DNA from: CAIYUC01 sp963682005
GTDB lineage: Bacteria; Bacteroidota; Bacteroidia; Bacteroidales; FEN-979
Length of the DNA stretch: 64,000 nt
Direction: 5' to 3'
NCBI GenBank assembly: GCA_963682005.1
Contig: OY820914.1
Coordinates: 2,604,001-2,668,000, forward strand
Position numbers and translations under genes: made by a program. Below, piece after piece: positions 26,301 to 38,100 of this stretch (its first letter is position 1; each line of letters starts with the position of its first letter). Under the pieces are notes generated by a model. It did no database searches. It had not been told where the DNA came from and saw only the letters and a program-made list of their open reading frames with translations.

Positions 26301-29300
26301 TTACCGTGAACCCGACACCGCACGTTACCAATACTCCGCTGGTGAAGACCATCTGTTCAGGCGGTCTTACCGGCATCAACCTCACGGCAGACGTGACAGG
26401 GACAACGTTTACCTGGACAGCCACCCCGAGTTCAGGCAATGTTACAGGATATGCCAACGGAAATACCGCGGCGATCAGTCAGACGCTGGTAAATTCGGGA
26501 TATACGATGGAATCGGTGGTTTATCATATTACACCCACGGCTTTCAGCTGTCCGGGCGCTGTTTACAATTATACGGTAAATGTCAATCCGGTTGCAGATG
26601 CTTATTATCAGCCTGGGACATTATCGGTATGCACAGGTCAAACAGCTGCATTTAACATCCTGTCGCATGTTTCGGGTGCAACCTTCACCTGGACGGCCTC
26701 GGCCAGTTCGGGCCTTGTCACAGGATTTGTCAATGGATCTGGAAATTCGGTATCGCAGGTCCTTACTTCCACAAGCACCAATATTGAGACAGTTACGTAT
26801 ACAGTTATCCCGACGATCAACGGCTGCCAGGGAACGCAGTCAAGCATGGTTGTGAGTGTCAAGCCTTCGCCATCGGTAACAGCTACGCCTTCCTCACTGA
26901 CAATCTGCTCGCAGGGAGCGGCAGCGGTCAGTCTTACCTCGAACGTTTCCGGGACCACATTCGCCTGGACCGCAACAGGGTCATCGCCGAACCTGTCCGG
27001 CTTTGCAAATGGCACGGGAAATTCCTTCAGCCAGAATGTAACAAATTCAGGGTATACAATTGAAACCGTGACATACACTATCACCCCCACGGCAAATGCA
27101 TGCAACGGTACGGCAGTCAACTTTGTTCTTACGGTGAACCCAGTGCCAGACTTATCAAACACACCGGCAGCCAAACAGATCTGCACCAATTCGCTGACCA
27201 ATATTCCGCTGACCTCGCATGTGACCGGAACCTTATTTACCTGGACGGCCACCGGCAGTTCGGCCGGCGTTACGGGTTTCAGCACGAATCTCACCCCATC
27301 GGCGCTGCTGAACCAGACCCTGGTCAATTCAGGGTATAACATCGAAACGGTGACCTATCACCTGACACCCATAGCAAACGGATGTCCGGGGCCGGTTACA
27401 GACTACGTGGTGACGGTGATGCCCAGGCCCGACCTTTCAAATTCCCCGAAAGCCAAGCAGATCTGCAACAACAGCCAGACCGGCATCGCACTGACTACCA
27501 ATGTCAGCGGAACGCTCTTTACCTGGACCGCCACACCAAGCTCGGGATCTGTGACCGGGTACGTGGATAATACACTGACACCCACGGTAACATTGAACCA
27601 GACGCTTGTAAATTCAGGGTATAATATTGAAACGGTGATCTATCACATCACCCCGCATGCCAACGCGTGTGACGGCACTGTGACAGATTATACGGTGACG
27701 GTGTACCCGACGCCGAACCTCTCGAACAGCCCGGCCTCAAAGCAGATCTGCAATAACCAGCTGACGAATGTCAACCTGACCTCGAATGTGGCCGGGACGT
27801 TGTTTACCTGGACGGCATCGGGAAGCTCGGCGAGTGTGACCGGTTTCAGTAATAACGTGACGCCTGCCTCATCGATCAACCATACACTGGTGAATTCGGG
27901 ATACAATATTGAAACGGTAACCTACCAGGTTACTCCGACGGCCAATGGATGCCTTGGACCTATTACACCTTACGTTGTGACCGTTTACCCGACAGCGGAT
28001 GTTTACTTCACCCCGTCCACACTGACCATTTGCTCTGAGAATACGGCCATCCTCCAGCTTGCCTCTCATGTTGCCAACCCCTCATTTACGTGGACGGCTT
28101 CCGGCAGTTCGCCCAATGTATCGGGGTTCTCCAACGGTGGAGGAAACACCATCAGCCAGGCGCTGACGAATTCAGGAACTGCGATCGAGACAGTGAGCTA
28201 CCAGGTCACGCCAACGGCGAACAGTTGTGTCGGAACATCATCATCCATCATCGTGACGGTGAATCCAAAACCGCTGGTCACCACCACACCGCTTGCCAAG
28301 ACACTCTGCTCCGGGCTTAACACCGGGATCACGCTTACCTCCGGGGTCAGCGGGACGACGTTTGCCTGGATCGCGACACCGAGCGCAGGGACCCTGTCAG
28401 GGTTCACCAACGGAAACGGGAGCTCGATAAGCCATAATCTTGTCAATTCAGGATATACGATTGAAACGGTGACCTATGCCATCACCCCGACGGCGAATGG
28501 ATGTGCCGGCCCGACGGCAAATTATGTTGTGACGGTCAACCCGGTCCCGGACCTGTCGAACAATCCGCCAGCCAGCCAGATCTGCAATAACATGCAGACC
28601 AATGTCACGCTGAACTCACATGTGGCCGGCACCTTGTTCACCTGGACCACTACGGCCAGCTCACCCAGTGTGTCGGGATACAGCAACAACAGCACCCCGA
28701 CCACCTTGTTGAACCAAACCCTGGTGAATGCGGGATTTACAAATGAATGGGTCATCTATCATGTGACCCCTCATGCCAACGGATGTGACGGGCCTGTCAC
28801 AGATTATACCGTGACGCTGGTCTCCAAGCCGGACCTCACGAATTCCCCGTTATCAAAACAGATATGCAACGGTACATCGACGAATATCACGTTAACCTCC
28901 AACGTAACCGGCACCCTGTTTACCTGGACCACGACCCCGAGCTCGGGTAATGTGTCAGGATATGCTAATAATGCCACGCCGACCACAACGTTGAGCCAGA
29001 CCCTTTCAAATTCAGGTTTTGTCAATGAATCGGTGATCTATCATGTCCTTCCTGCCATCAGCGGATGCACCGGTGATGTGACGGATTATACGGTGACGGT
29101 CTACCCGACGCCCAACCTGTCGAACAGCCCGGCAGCCAAACAGATCTGCAACAACCAGCAAACCAATGTCAGTCTCACCTCGAATGTGACAGGAACCCTC
29201 TTTACCTGGACGGCTACGGGCAGTACCGCGAATGTGACGGGTTTCAGCAATAACGCAACGCCGGCATCATCGATCAACCATACATTGGTGAATTCGGGAT

Positions 29301-31852
29301 ACAATATTGAAACGGTAACCTACCAGGTCACTCCGACGGCCAATGGATGCCCGGGGCCTGTGACCCCTTATGTTGTGACCGTTTATCCGACAGCCGATGT
29401 TTATTTCACCCCGGCTACCCTAACGATATGCTCCCAAAATACGGCCATCCTTCAACTGGCTTCCCACGTAGCCAATCCTTCTTTTACCTGGACAGCTTCT
29501 GCCAGCTCGATCAATGTCACTGGCTATTCCAATGGGAGCGGGAACCTGATCAGCCAGGTGCTGACGAATTCAGGAACAACGATCGAGACGGTGACCTACC
29601 AGGTCACCCCAACGGCGAATAGCTGTGTTGGAACATCATCATCCATCATCGTGACAGTGAATCCAAAACCGCTGGTCACCACCACACCGCTTGCCAAGAC
29701 GCTTTGCTCGGGATTGAACACGGGTATCACGCTCACATCCGGGGTCAGCGGGACGACATTTGCCTGGATCGCCACACCAAGCGCCGGAACCCTGTCAGGG
29801 TTCTCCAACGGCAGCGGGAGCTCCATCAGTCATAACCTTGCAAATAGCGGCTACACGATAGAAACTGTTACCTATGCGATCACCCCGACGGCGAATGGAT
29901 GCATTGGTCCTGCATCCAATTATGTTGTGACGGTGAACCCGGTACCGGATGTTTCGAACAACCCGCTGTCAACGCAGATCTGTTCGGGCACCTCCCCGAA
30001 TATCGCATTAACATCGAATGTTGCCGGCACAAATTTTTCATGGACCACCACCTCAAGCTCTCCCAATGTTTCAGGATACTCCAACGGCAGCGGGACGTTC
30101 ATCAACCAGGTGCTGACCAACAGCGGGTTTACGGTTGAGACAGTGACCTACCACCTCACTCCGACGGCCAACAGCTGTGATGGATTGCCGAAGGATTATA
30201 TTGTAACGATTGTCTCGGTGCCGGATGTCTATTTCCAGCCCTCCGCCCAGACCATCTGCAATCAGCAGATGACCAGCATCCAGAATTTATCGCATGTTCC
30301 GGGGGCGACTTTCACCTGGACGGTAACAGCCAGTTCGCCCAACATCTCAGGATATTCGAACAGCAACGGCAACGTGATCTCCCAAACGCTGTATAATTCC
30401 GGAACGACTACGGAAACGGCTACCTACACGGTAGCCCCGATGGCCTTCGGCTGTCCGCCCGGACTGCCGCAGACCGTTGTGGTCACGATCCAACCTAAAC
30501 CTATCATCCAGAATGCCATCACCACCTCGCAGATCTGTTCTGCAACAGCAACGGGTATCGTCCCGCAGTCAAGCGTACCGGGATCAAACTTTTCGTGGAC
30601 GGCAACGGGAAGCTCGGGGAATGTAAGCGGGTTCACCAACGGGATGGGGCTTTCGATCGTGCAAACACTTACAAATTCAGGGTATAATATCGAAGGCGTC
30701 ACATACAATGTGACGCCAACTGCCAATAGCTGTCCGGGGGATGCGGTTCCGTTCACGGTAACGGTATTCCCGGTTGCGGATGTCTATTCCACCCCGTCAT
30801 CGCAGGCTTTCTGTTCAGGAGGAAGCTGTAATCTTACGCTGGCCTCACATGTGGCAGGACCGTCCTTTACCTGGACGGCATCGGGCAGTTCGGGGTTTGT
30901 GACCGGCTATTACCCAGGAAGCGGGAACCTGGTACAGCAGGTATTAACGAATTCAGGGACCAATGTTGAGGTAGTGACCTATTCGGTGACCCCCTCGGCG
31001 AACGGATGCACGGGAACTTCGGGCAATACGCTTGTTTCGGTAAATCCATTACCGGTATTGGCCTTTACACCTTGCTGGGATCCGGTGATGACCACCGGGG
31101 CTAAACCCCTGAGGCTTAAGGGAGCCACACCCACAGGCGGAACCTACTCCGGGACGGGGGTAAGCATGGGCTTCTTCTACCCGACGGTTGCCGGAAGTGG
31201 AACACACCTCATCAGCTACAATTATTCGAACACGTTCACCTGTGCAGGCAGCACAAACCAGAGCATCACGGTTGTTGACCCGGTCCCGTTCACCTGCGGA
31301 AACATGCTGACAGACATCCGTGATTTTGCGCAGTACCCAACCGTTGACATCAACGGGCAGTGCTGGACCACCACGAACCTGACCTATGGGACATCGATCT
31401 CATCGGGGACGACCCAGCGGGACAATTGCATACCGGAGCGGTACTGTCTTCGTGACAATGAGCTGAACTGCTCCAGCATGGGCGGACTTTACCAGTGGGA
31501 TGAGCTGATGAGGTTTGAAACCTCGGAAAGCGGGCAGGGTCTTTGTCCGCCGGAATGGCACATACCGAAAGAAAGCGAATGGACCGCATTGTTCAATTAC
31601 TTTGTCAGCAACGGTTTTGCGGGAAGTCCGCTGAAATACGACGGATACTCCGGGTTCAACGCCTTTCTGACGGGCACCTGGCATCAGAATGTCAACTGGG
31701 ATTATGAAGGTTTTGCGGTGATGTTCTGGTCTTCCACGGCCCATGCCGGCAAAAAGGCCTGGGCACACGGGATGAATACGTACAATCCGAGTGTATCATA
31801 CTATCCATCGCTGAGGGCGAATGCGTTTTCGGTGAGATGTTTGAAGGATTAG
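23366..31852 (+). CDS. Giant FISUMP protein C, 23 PKD-like units
   Basis: The 2828-aa protein is the longest in the window. The signal segment (GGVFFFLLITGGFLFTPALLKAQ) and head are homologous to B, including a PKD domain (WKWDFGDGTP, about residues 370). Twenty-three PKD-like units run from about 421 to 2561. Units 1-9 align one-to-one with B. Units 10-14 and 15-19 are two tandem copies of the five-unit cassette. Units 20-23 match the final four of B. FISUMP is at about 2643-2828, ending SVRCLKD. As in B, each unit carries one Cys after the K.IC position and one in the ANGC turn. Compared with B it differs mainly by one extra cassette, as expected from unequal recombination. Secreted, adhesin-like; the ligand cannot be read. 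Confidence 0.85.
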   Translation: MSIFTYFQKYSFGGVFFFLLITGGFLFTPALLKAQLTTNCDNSNFNNGTLKGWDGCYGMFDSQCVRPGFHLYPDPIPNSNYPNPLHKLIQAPGWQDHNTCDGLNMIFPGEAFVARLGDTVYNGGLANPHGKEAEMSYGLTVTSSSYLFIYRYAVVLQSGNHDPDIQPDFQVMITDELGNVLDSTCGYYYISAQKEGAPHPGWNLCEDVYNGDVYWKDWTTVGMDLSTYLGQSIFVKFKVRGCVYETHFGYAYISAYCSYLMMHTALCEGDSSAVLTAPPGFSYLWNTITGDTSVNGDTTASIIVPHPVTGTVYSCTLTAANGCVVTISQELTYTVIHSNFTFTSSCAGLPIQFTDSSYVNQNNVTAWKWDFGDGTPVITGVPNPIHTYSDPGTYQVFLRSYSTEGCRDSITKTIVVDSLPNVTNAPMFKQICSNAGTAINLTSDVTGTGFTWTATASSPNITGFSNSPVTPALTINQVLINTGITIDTVFYAITPHKNTCDGFDTIYKVAVNPFPMLTNIPLSKSICDSTATGITLLSNNDSTKFTWVCVSSSPNLSGYSNNTTVPTRLINHVIHNSGYTTETVTYRIIPKIQACVGDTTNFVVTVFPKPDLSNTPPSKTICSNTPTNITLTSHTTGAQFTWTCSGSSPNVSGFSNNAVPTTTLNQTLINTGTNIETVTYNITPKANGCNGFVFHYIVTVNPVATLSNTPLHKEICNNTATNISLTSPVAGTLFTWTCTASSGNLGGFSNVSVPTGVLNQTLTNNGFTTETVTYLITPIANSCPGTVASYVVSVYPVPDLSNSPPSLSICKGASTNLTLTSNVTGTLFTWTCTPSSGNVTGYSNNAVPTATLNQTLNNSGIVPETVTYHLTPVANGCTGIVTDFVVTVNPKPTVTNNPMSKTICSESQVNIPLTATCTGTSYTWQGSWVSGGTVTGFTNGSGGLINDVLINSTSTPGVMKYKITATVGGCTANDTNYYVTVNPTPHVTNTPLVKTICSGGLTGINLTADVTGTTFTWTATPSSGNVTGYANGNTAAISQTLVNSGYTMESVVYHITPTAFSCPGAVYNYTVNVNPVADAYYQPGTLSVCTGQTAAFNILSHVSGATFTWTASASSGLVTGFVNGSGNSVSQVLTSTSTNIETVTYTVIPTINGCQGTQSSMVVSVKPSPSVTATPSSLTICSQGAAAVSLTSNVSGTTFAWTATGSSPNLSGFANGTGNSFSQNVTNSGYTIETVTYTITPTANACNGTAVNFVLTVNPVPDLSNTPAAKQICTNSLTNIPLTSHVTGTLFTWTATGSSAGVTGFSTNLTPSALLNQTLVNSGYNIETVTYHLTPIANGCPGPVTDYVVTVMPRPDLSNSPKAKQICNNSQTGIALTTNVSGTLFTWTATPSSGSVTGYVDNTLTPTVTLNQTLVNSGYNIETVIYHITPHANACDGTVTDYTVTVYPTPNLSNSPASKQICNNQLTNVNLTSNVAGTLFTWTASGSSASVTGFSNNVTPASSINHTLVNSGYNIETVTYQVTPTANGCLGPITPYVVTVYPTADVYFTPSTLTICSENTAILQLASHVANPSFTWTASGSSPNVSGFSNGGGNTISQALTNSGTAIETVSYQVTPTANSCVGTSSSIIVTVNPKPLVTTTPLAKTLCSGLNTGITLTSGVSGTTFAWIATPSAGTLSGFTNGNGSSISHNLVNSGYTIETVTYAITPTANGCAGPTANYVVTVNPVPDLSNNPPASQICNNMQTNVTLNSHVAGTLFTWTTTASSPSVSGYSNNSTPTTLLNQTLVNAGFTNEWVIYHVTPHANGCDGPVTDYTVTLVSKPDLTNSPLSKQICNGTSTNITLTSNVTGTLFTWTTTPSSGNVSGYANNATPTTTLSQTLSNSGFVNESVIYHVLPAISGCTGDVTDYTVTVYPTPNLSNSPAAKQICNNQQTNVSLTSNVTGTLFTWTATGSTANVTGFSNNATPASSINHTLVNSGYNIETVTYQVTPTANGCPGPVTPYVVTVYPTADVYFTPATLTICSQNTAILQLASHVANPSFTWTASASSINVTGYSNGSGNLISQVLTNSGTTIETVTYQVTPTANSCVGTSSSIIVTVNPKPLVTTTPLAKTLCSGLNTGITLTSGVSGTTFAWIATPSAGTLSGFSNGSGSSISHNLANSGYTIETVTYAITPTANGCIGPASNYVVTVNPVPDVSNNPLSTQICSGTSPNIALTSNVAGTNFSWTTTSSSPNVSGYSNGSGTFINQVLTNSGFTVETVTYHLTPTANSCDGLPKDYIVTIVSVPDVYFQPSAQTICNQQMTSIQNLSHVPGATFTWTVTASSPNISGYSNSNGNVISQTLYNSGTTTETATYTVAPMAFGCPPGLPQTVVVTIQPKPIIQNAITTSQICSATATGIVPQSSVPGSNFSWTATGSSGNVSGFTNGMGLSIVQTLTNSGYNIEGVTYNVTPTANSCPGDAVPFTVTVFPVADVYSTPSSQAFCSGGSCNLTLASHVAGPSFTWTASGSSGFVTGYYPGSGNLVQQVLTNSGTNVEVVTYSVTPSANGCTGTSGNTLVSVNPLPVLAFTPCWDPVMTTGAKPLRLKGATPTGGTYSGTGVSMGFFYPTVAGSGTHLISYNYSNTFTCAGSTNQSITVVDPVPFTCGNMLTDIRDFAQYPTVDINGQCWTTTNLTYGTSISSGTTQRDNCIPERYCLRDNELNCSSMGGLYQWDELMRFETSESGQGLCPPEWHIPKESEWTALFNYFVSNGFAGSPLKYDGYSGFNAFLTGTWHQNVNWDYEGFAVMFWSSTAHAGKKAWAHGMNTYNPSVSYYPSLRANAFSVRCLKD
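27149..28549 (+). repeat. Five-unit PKD-like cassette, first copy in C (1401 bp)
   Basis: Units begin DLSNTPAAKQIC, DLSNSPKAKQIC, NLSNSPASKQIC, DVYFTPSTLTIC and LVTTTPLAKTLC. It is one codon longer than the second copy, owing to a DNTLTPT insertion in its second unit. The first cassette of D has the same extra codon. Confidence 0.85.
28550..29947 (+). repeat. Five-unit PKD-like cassette, second copy in C (1398 bp)
   Basis: Directly follows the first copy in frame. Units begin DLSNNPPASQIC, DLTNSPLSKQIC, NLSNSPAAKQIC, DVYFTPATLTIC and LVTTTPLAKTLC. It is closest to the cassette of B and to the second cassette of D. Confidence 0.85.
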
Positions 31853-31864
31853 CCGTAACAAGCC

Positions 31865-31947
31865 ATACCCACCCCTCTTATCCCCTCCCAAGTTCCCCGC
31901 GTAAGCGGGGATCCAGGGAGGGGAAGACCGAAGGTCGGGGAGGGTAC
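31865..31947 (-). repeat. Nested-palindrome element, copy 5 (long subtype, inverted)
   Basis: This copy is reversed relative to those after B and D although its outside flanks are the same. It also carries the extra CCCCGCGTAAGCGGGG inner hairpin of the long subtype. Confidence 0.8.
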
Positions 31948-31989
31948 GAAAAGCAGATTAACTGAAAATGATTGATAAAAAAGTTTTAG

Positions 31990-32066
31990 GTCAATTAGGT
32001 CAATTAGAATAATTAGAGCAATTAGAAATTACCTTTGTTTAGGTCAATCAGAATAATTAGAAATTG
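31990..32066 (+). repeat. AATTAG-rich array before D
   Basis: A shorter version of the arrays before C and E, with one TACCTTTG box at 32030-32037. Confidence 0.7.
32030..32037 (+). promoter_or_regulatory. Putative -7 box for FISUMP protein D
   Basis: Exact TAnnTTTG match (TACCTTTG), 74 bases upstream of the GTG start at 32112. Gene E has the same box at almost the same distance. Confidence 0.55.
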
Positions 32067-32111
32067 GCCAGCTGGCCTGATAAATGAATAATTAATTAGA
32101 TAGTGTAATCA

Positions 32112-35100
32112 GTGAATTTCTACCTGAGAATATTCTTCCTTATACTTGTTGGCACTCTGTCGGTTCACCTGGCTTATGGCGAAGGCACGAAGGAACTGAT
32201 GCCCGACAGTGCTGGTAACAAGAACTGTAAGATACTTCTTGCCAGAGGGGTTGCTGGAGGAAATGCAAGGGATCCGTTTGCTTTGTATTATACTGGTACA
32301 GGGTATGGGGACACAACAGGATTTTGCCGTTACAGGTTGGTTATCCACATTTCAGACTGGACTAAAGAAAAAATTTATTTCGGGATAGGAGCAGGAAGTG
32401 GTTCTATGAATGGTGCACTGAACTGGAAGATTTTTAAACCGAATGGTATCATTGAGTGGAGCGGGATCACGCCGACCCTGACCACCCAAAAGGGATTCAT
32501 TCATTATTACAGCGAGGCTTATGCCGGGCCGAAGCAACTTGCAACAGGAGGTTATAATGCCCTGGTTTGTGAGCCAAAATCCAATGGGGATTATTATATG
32601 ACTTTTGAGTTGAATAATAATTCAGATAAAACCTTCGAGAAGTTTGACGTCACTGTGGTCGATACCACAACCTGGACAGTAAAAAAGGGAAGGGTATTTT
32701 CCAAAGCATGGCAGCTTAATAGCAATGACAATGTTTCAAATCACGGATTTTACGGTAACCTTTTTATCTACTCAAACGATGGGATCGTCTCTAAGTTTGA
32801 TCCGAATGCATTTCAGGGGATGTGGTTTACAGTTTCATGCAATGAATCGGGATGTTATGAGATTGATGCAACTCACAATGCCCAGCAGGCAAGACGGTCT
32901 GTAAGCGGATGGCATAACTACCCTCAATATAAAATTTTTCTTAATAATCCGGATACCCTTGTCTATCCCAGCGGGACCATAGGTCAGCTTGTCCCGGGAT
33001 CGGTTTCCACAGAGAGTAAATGTTCAACAGGAACCATTGATTTCATTTTTGAAACGACTGCTGCTGGGACAGCTGAAATTACTCTCGGACTTGAGGCGGC
33101 ATTGGGTTACCCATATAAAGATCGTCTATTAATTGAAAGTGTTTCAGGTGGTATTGATACAGTCACATGGGACGGAAAGGATAAAAATGGACTTAATGTC
33201 CCGAGCGGATCAACATTCCTTTTTATACTCAAATATTACAATGGTTTGACTCATTTACCCCTGTGGGATGTTGAAAATAATACCGGAGGGTTCAAGGTCT
33301 CGCTTTTCAGGCCTCAGAGCAATCCGCCATTGCCCCCCATTCCGGATCCTGAATTTTTCTGGTGCGATACCCTCGTGGGTGGCGCTAACAATGATACCCC
33401 ACCTGGTTGTACCAGTACAATGAGTACTGGATGTCATAACTGGTCAAGTAACTTTGGAGATGTCCGGACAATCAATACCTGGTGGTATGTGATCAGCACC
33501 AGTACCCAACCAGTTACCATTATCTATAAGAAAGGACCGCAGGACCTGGGTGTTATTGCTGGGCCGAACGCGGTTTGCGCCGGTGCCACTGCTCAATTCC
33601 TGATCTCGGGTGATCCGAATTCACAAAAATATTACTGGACCTATCCCGGAGGATCAGATACAACCCTATTGCCCTTCAAGCTTATTACGATTCCTTTCAG
33701 TACGCCGCCGGGTCCTGTCCAGATAACGGTCCGGGGGTTTAATACCGACTGCGGGGGAGGGCCCACCTCGACGAAGACGATCACGATCAATGCGATCCCC
33801 GTAGTGACAACCGCTCCGTTGAACAAAAGTATCTGCAACAATACCAGCGTGAATGTACCTCTTGCTGCAGATGTGGCAGGAGCCACCTTTCAGTGGAGGC
33901 CGACCGCCTCACTGCCTGCGATCAGCGGCTATGCCAACGGAGGTGGAACGATCATAAACGATGTTCTGATCAACAGCGGAAACATTACGGGAACCGTGGA
34001 TTACAAGATCATCCCCACGGCAAACGGCTGCGACGGCGATACTGTTCATTTCGTTGTGACGGTCTTTCCCAAACCCAACCTGTCCAATGCATCCCTGACC
34101 AAAAATATCTGCAGCAATACTTCGACAAATACAACGCTGACCTCGGATGTTGCAGGCACCCTGTTTACCTGGACGGTGATGCTCAATCCCAATGTGACCG
34201 GGCAATCGGATAATCTAATTCCTGGGACCGTCCTGAACCAGACATTAACGAACCTCACCTTTACCAACCAGATCGTGACGTATGTGATCACACCACGGGC
34301 CAACAACTGCGACGGTGATCAATACCTATACAGGGTTACCGTGTACCCGAAACCCGACCTGTCGAATTCTCCGAAAACAAAATTCCAGTGCGACAGCCTG
34401 TTCACCAACATTCCGCTCATTTCCAATGTCACCGGAACCGCATTCACCTGGACCTGCACTCCGGGCTCGGCAAATATTACAGGTTACGGAAATAGCGCGG
34501 CACCCGGGATATTGCTGAATCAACTGCTTGATAATACGGGATACACGATTGAAACCGTCACCTATCATATCACCCCAACGGCAAATGGATGCAGTGGGGA
34601 TGCCACTGATTTTGTTGTGACTGTATATCCTTCACCGGATCTTTCAAACAGTCCGAAAAATAAATACCAGTGCAATAACCTGAATACGGGCATCGCACTG
34701 ACGTCCAATGTTGCAGGTACGCTGTTTACCTGGAGCTGTTTACCGTCTTCCGGATTGATCACAGGGTGGAGCAATAATGCAATTCCCACTTCAAACCTGG
34801 GTCATTTGCTGGTAAATTCAGGATTTATCATTGAGAATGTCAAATATACGATTACCCCGATCGCTAACGGCTGCAGTGGCAGACCGGTTGTCTATACGGT
34901 TTATGTTTACCCGACACCGGATGTTTCGAACAGCCCGATGAACAAAACCATCTGTTCAGACATTTTTACCGGTATAAACCTGACCTCGAATGTAGCAGGT
35001 GCTCAATTCGCGTGGACAGCAGACCCAACCTCTGCGAATGTAAGCGGATTCAGCGATGGCTCAGGGCTTACCATCAACCAGCAACTGAACAATTCAGGAT

Positions 35101-38100
35101 TTTCGACCGAGTATGTTACCTACCATATTATACCGACAGCCAACGGTTGTTCAGGGTTAACATTCGATTACAGGGTTTACGTCACACCTGTGGCCGATGC
35201 CTATTTTCAGCCGCCTTCACAAACGATTTGCACGGGACAGTCAACAAACATCGATATCCTGACCCAGGTTCCGGGAACAATCTTTGCCTGGACTGCAGGC
35301 GCCAGTGCAGGAACCGTTTCCGGGTTTTCCAACGGTTCCGGAACCAATATTTCACAACCGATCACATCTACCGGAACGAACATCGAAACGATAACCTATA
35401 CCGTCACACCCACAGTGAACAGTTGCCCGGGTACACCATCTTCAGTGATTGTTACCGTCAACCCGTCGCCGGCAGTTATTGCCTTTCCACCGGCCAAGAC
35501 CATCTGTTCCCAGGGAGCTTTCCAGATCAACCTTTCATCGGCCGTTTCGGGAAGCACCTTTGCCTGGACAGCCACTGCATCATCCCCGAATCTCAGCGGA
35601 TTTTCGGCCAATTCAGGGAGCAGCATCAGTCAAACGGTGACAAATTCCGGTTATACCATTGAGACGGTTACCTACCAGGTCAGGGCCACAGCGAATACCT
35701 GCCAGGGTCCCGCCACACCCGTAGTGTTAACCGTCAACCCGGTGCCAGACCTTTCAAACACACCGGCGGCCAGGCAGATCTGCACGAATTCGCCAACCAA
35801 TATTCCGCTGACCTCGCATGTGACCGGAACCTTATTCACCTGGACGGCCACCGGCAGTTCTGCCAGTGTGACGGGTTTCAGCACCAATCTAATACCATCG
35901 GCCCTGCTGAACCAGACGCTGATCAATTCAGGATATAACATCGAGACGGTGACCTATCATCTGACACCCATAGCCAACGGGTGCCCGGGGCCGGTTACGG
36001 ATTATGTGGTGACGGTGATGCCCAGGCCCGACCTTTCAAATTCTCCGAAAGCCAAACAGATCTGCAACAACAGCCAGACCGGCATCGCGCTGACTTCCAA
36101 TGTCAGCGGAACACTCTTTACCTGGACCGCCTCTCCAAGCTCCGGTTCTGTGACCGGGTATCTGGATAATACGCTGACACCCACGGTAACATTAAACCAG
36201 ACGCTTGTTAATTCGGGGTATAATATTGAAACGGTGATCTATCATATCACCCCGCATGCCAACGCCTGTGACGGTACCCCGACTGATTATACGGTGACGG
36301 TGTACCCGACGCCGAACCTTTCGAACAGCCCGGCAGCCAAACAGATCTGCAATAACCAGCTGACGAATGTCAACCTGACCTCGAATGTGGCCGGGACGTT
36401 GTTTACCTGGACGGCATCGGGAAGCTCGGCGAGTGTGACCGGTTTTAGTAATAATGTGACACCTGCCTCATCGATCAACCATACGCTGGTGAATTCGGGA
36501 TACAACATTGAAACCGTTACATACAATCTGACGCCAGCGTCGAATGGATGCACCGGTCCGGTGACCCCTTATGTTGTGACCGTTTACCCAACTGCGGATG
36601 TGTATTTCACCCCAGCTACTTTAACGATATGTTCCCAAAATACTGCCAGCCTTCAGCTTTCCTCGCATGTTGCCAACCCCTCATTTACGTGGACGGCTTC
36701 CGGCAGTTCGCCCAATATTACCGGCTTTTCAAACGGCAGCGGGAATGTGATCAGCCAGGTGCTGACGAACTCAGGAACGACGATCGAAACGGTGAGCTAC
36801 CAGGTCACACCAACGGCGAACAGTTGTGTCGGAACATCATCATCCATCATCGTGACGGTAAACCCAAAACCGCTGGTCACCACCACACCCCTTGCCAAGA
36901 CACTCTGCTCCGGGCTTAACACGGGGATCACGCTCACCTCCGGTGTCAGCGGAACTACGTTTGCGTGGATCGCGACACCGAGTGCAGGGACCCTGTCAGG
37001 GTTCTCAAACGGCAGCGGGAGCTCGATAAGCCATAATCTTGTCAATTCAGGATATACGATAGAAACGGTGACCTATGCCATCACCCCAACTGCGAATGGA
37101 TGTGCCGGCCCAACGGCAAACTATGTTGTGACGGTCAACCCGGTTCCGGACCTGTCGAACAATCCGCCAGCCAGCCAGATCTGCAATAACATGCAGACCA
37201 ATGTAACGCTGGCCTCACACGTTGCCGGGACGTTGTTTACCTGGACCACCACAGCCAGCTCGCCCAATGTGTCGGGATACAGCAATAACGGCACCCCGAC
37301 CACCTTGCTGAACCAAACCCTGGTAAATGCGGGGTTTACAAATGAATGGGTCATCTATCATGTGACCCCCCATGCCAATGGATGTGACGGGCCTGTGACG
37401 GATTATACCGTGACGCTGGTCTCCAAGCCAGACCTCACGAATTCCCCGTTAGCAAAACAAATTTGCAATAGTACATCCACCAATATCACGTTAACCTCAA
37501 ACGTAACCGGCACCCTGTTTACCTGGACCACGACCCCGAGCTCGGGCAATGTGTCGGGATATTCCAATAATGCAACACCCACGACGACCCTGAGCCAGAC
37601 CCTTTCAAATTCAGGGTTTGTCAATGAATCGGTGATCTATCATGTCTTGCCGGCGATCAGCGGGTGCACCGGTGATGTGACGGATTATACGGTGACCGTG
37701 TACCCGACGCCGAACCTGTCGAACAGCCCGGCGGCCAAACAGATCTGCAACAACCAGCAGACCAATGTCAGCCTCACCTCGAATGTGACGGGGACATTGT
37801 TTACCTGGACAGCCACACCAAGCTCGGCGAATGTGAATGGTTACAGCAATAACGGAACGCCCGCCTCATCGATCAACCAGACGCTGGTGAATTCGGGGTA
37901 TAATATTGAAACCGTAACGTACAATTTGACACCAATCGCCAACGCATGCCCGGGACCTGTTACACCTTACGTTGTAACTGTTTATCCGACAGCCGATGTG
38001 TATTTCACCCCGGCTACCTTAACGATATGTTCCCAAAATACGGCGAGCCTTCAGCTTGCCTCGCATGTTGCCAATCCTTCATTTACATGGACGGCTTCCG

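Larger units (their letters stand above)
31853..32111. other. C-D intergenic region
   Basis: It starts with the same GCCGTAACAAGCCAT flank as after B and D. It holds a nested-palindrome element in the opposite orientation, a shorter AATTAG array and the promoter/leader of D, including the 12-bp palindrome GGCCAGCTGGCC at 32066-32077. Confidence 0.7.

Noticed and set aside
17073..31049. Many minus-strand open frames of 60-230 codons inside the FISUMP genes
   Set aside because: They recur once per PKD-like unit, with repeated peptides such as VTVSI..EF..VWL, lack independent start signals, and follow from codon use on the coding strand. They are shadows.
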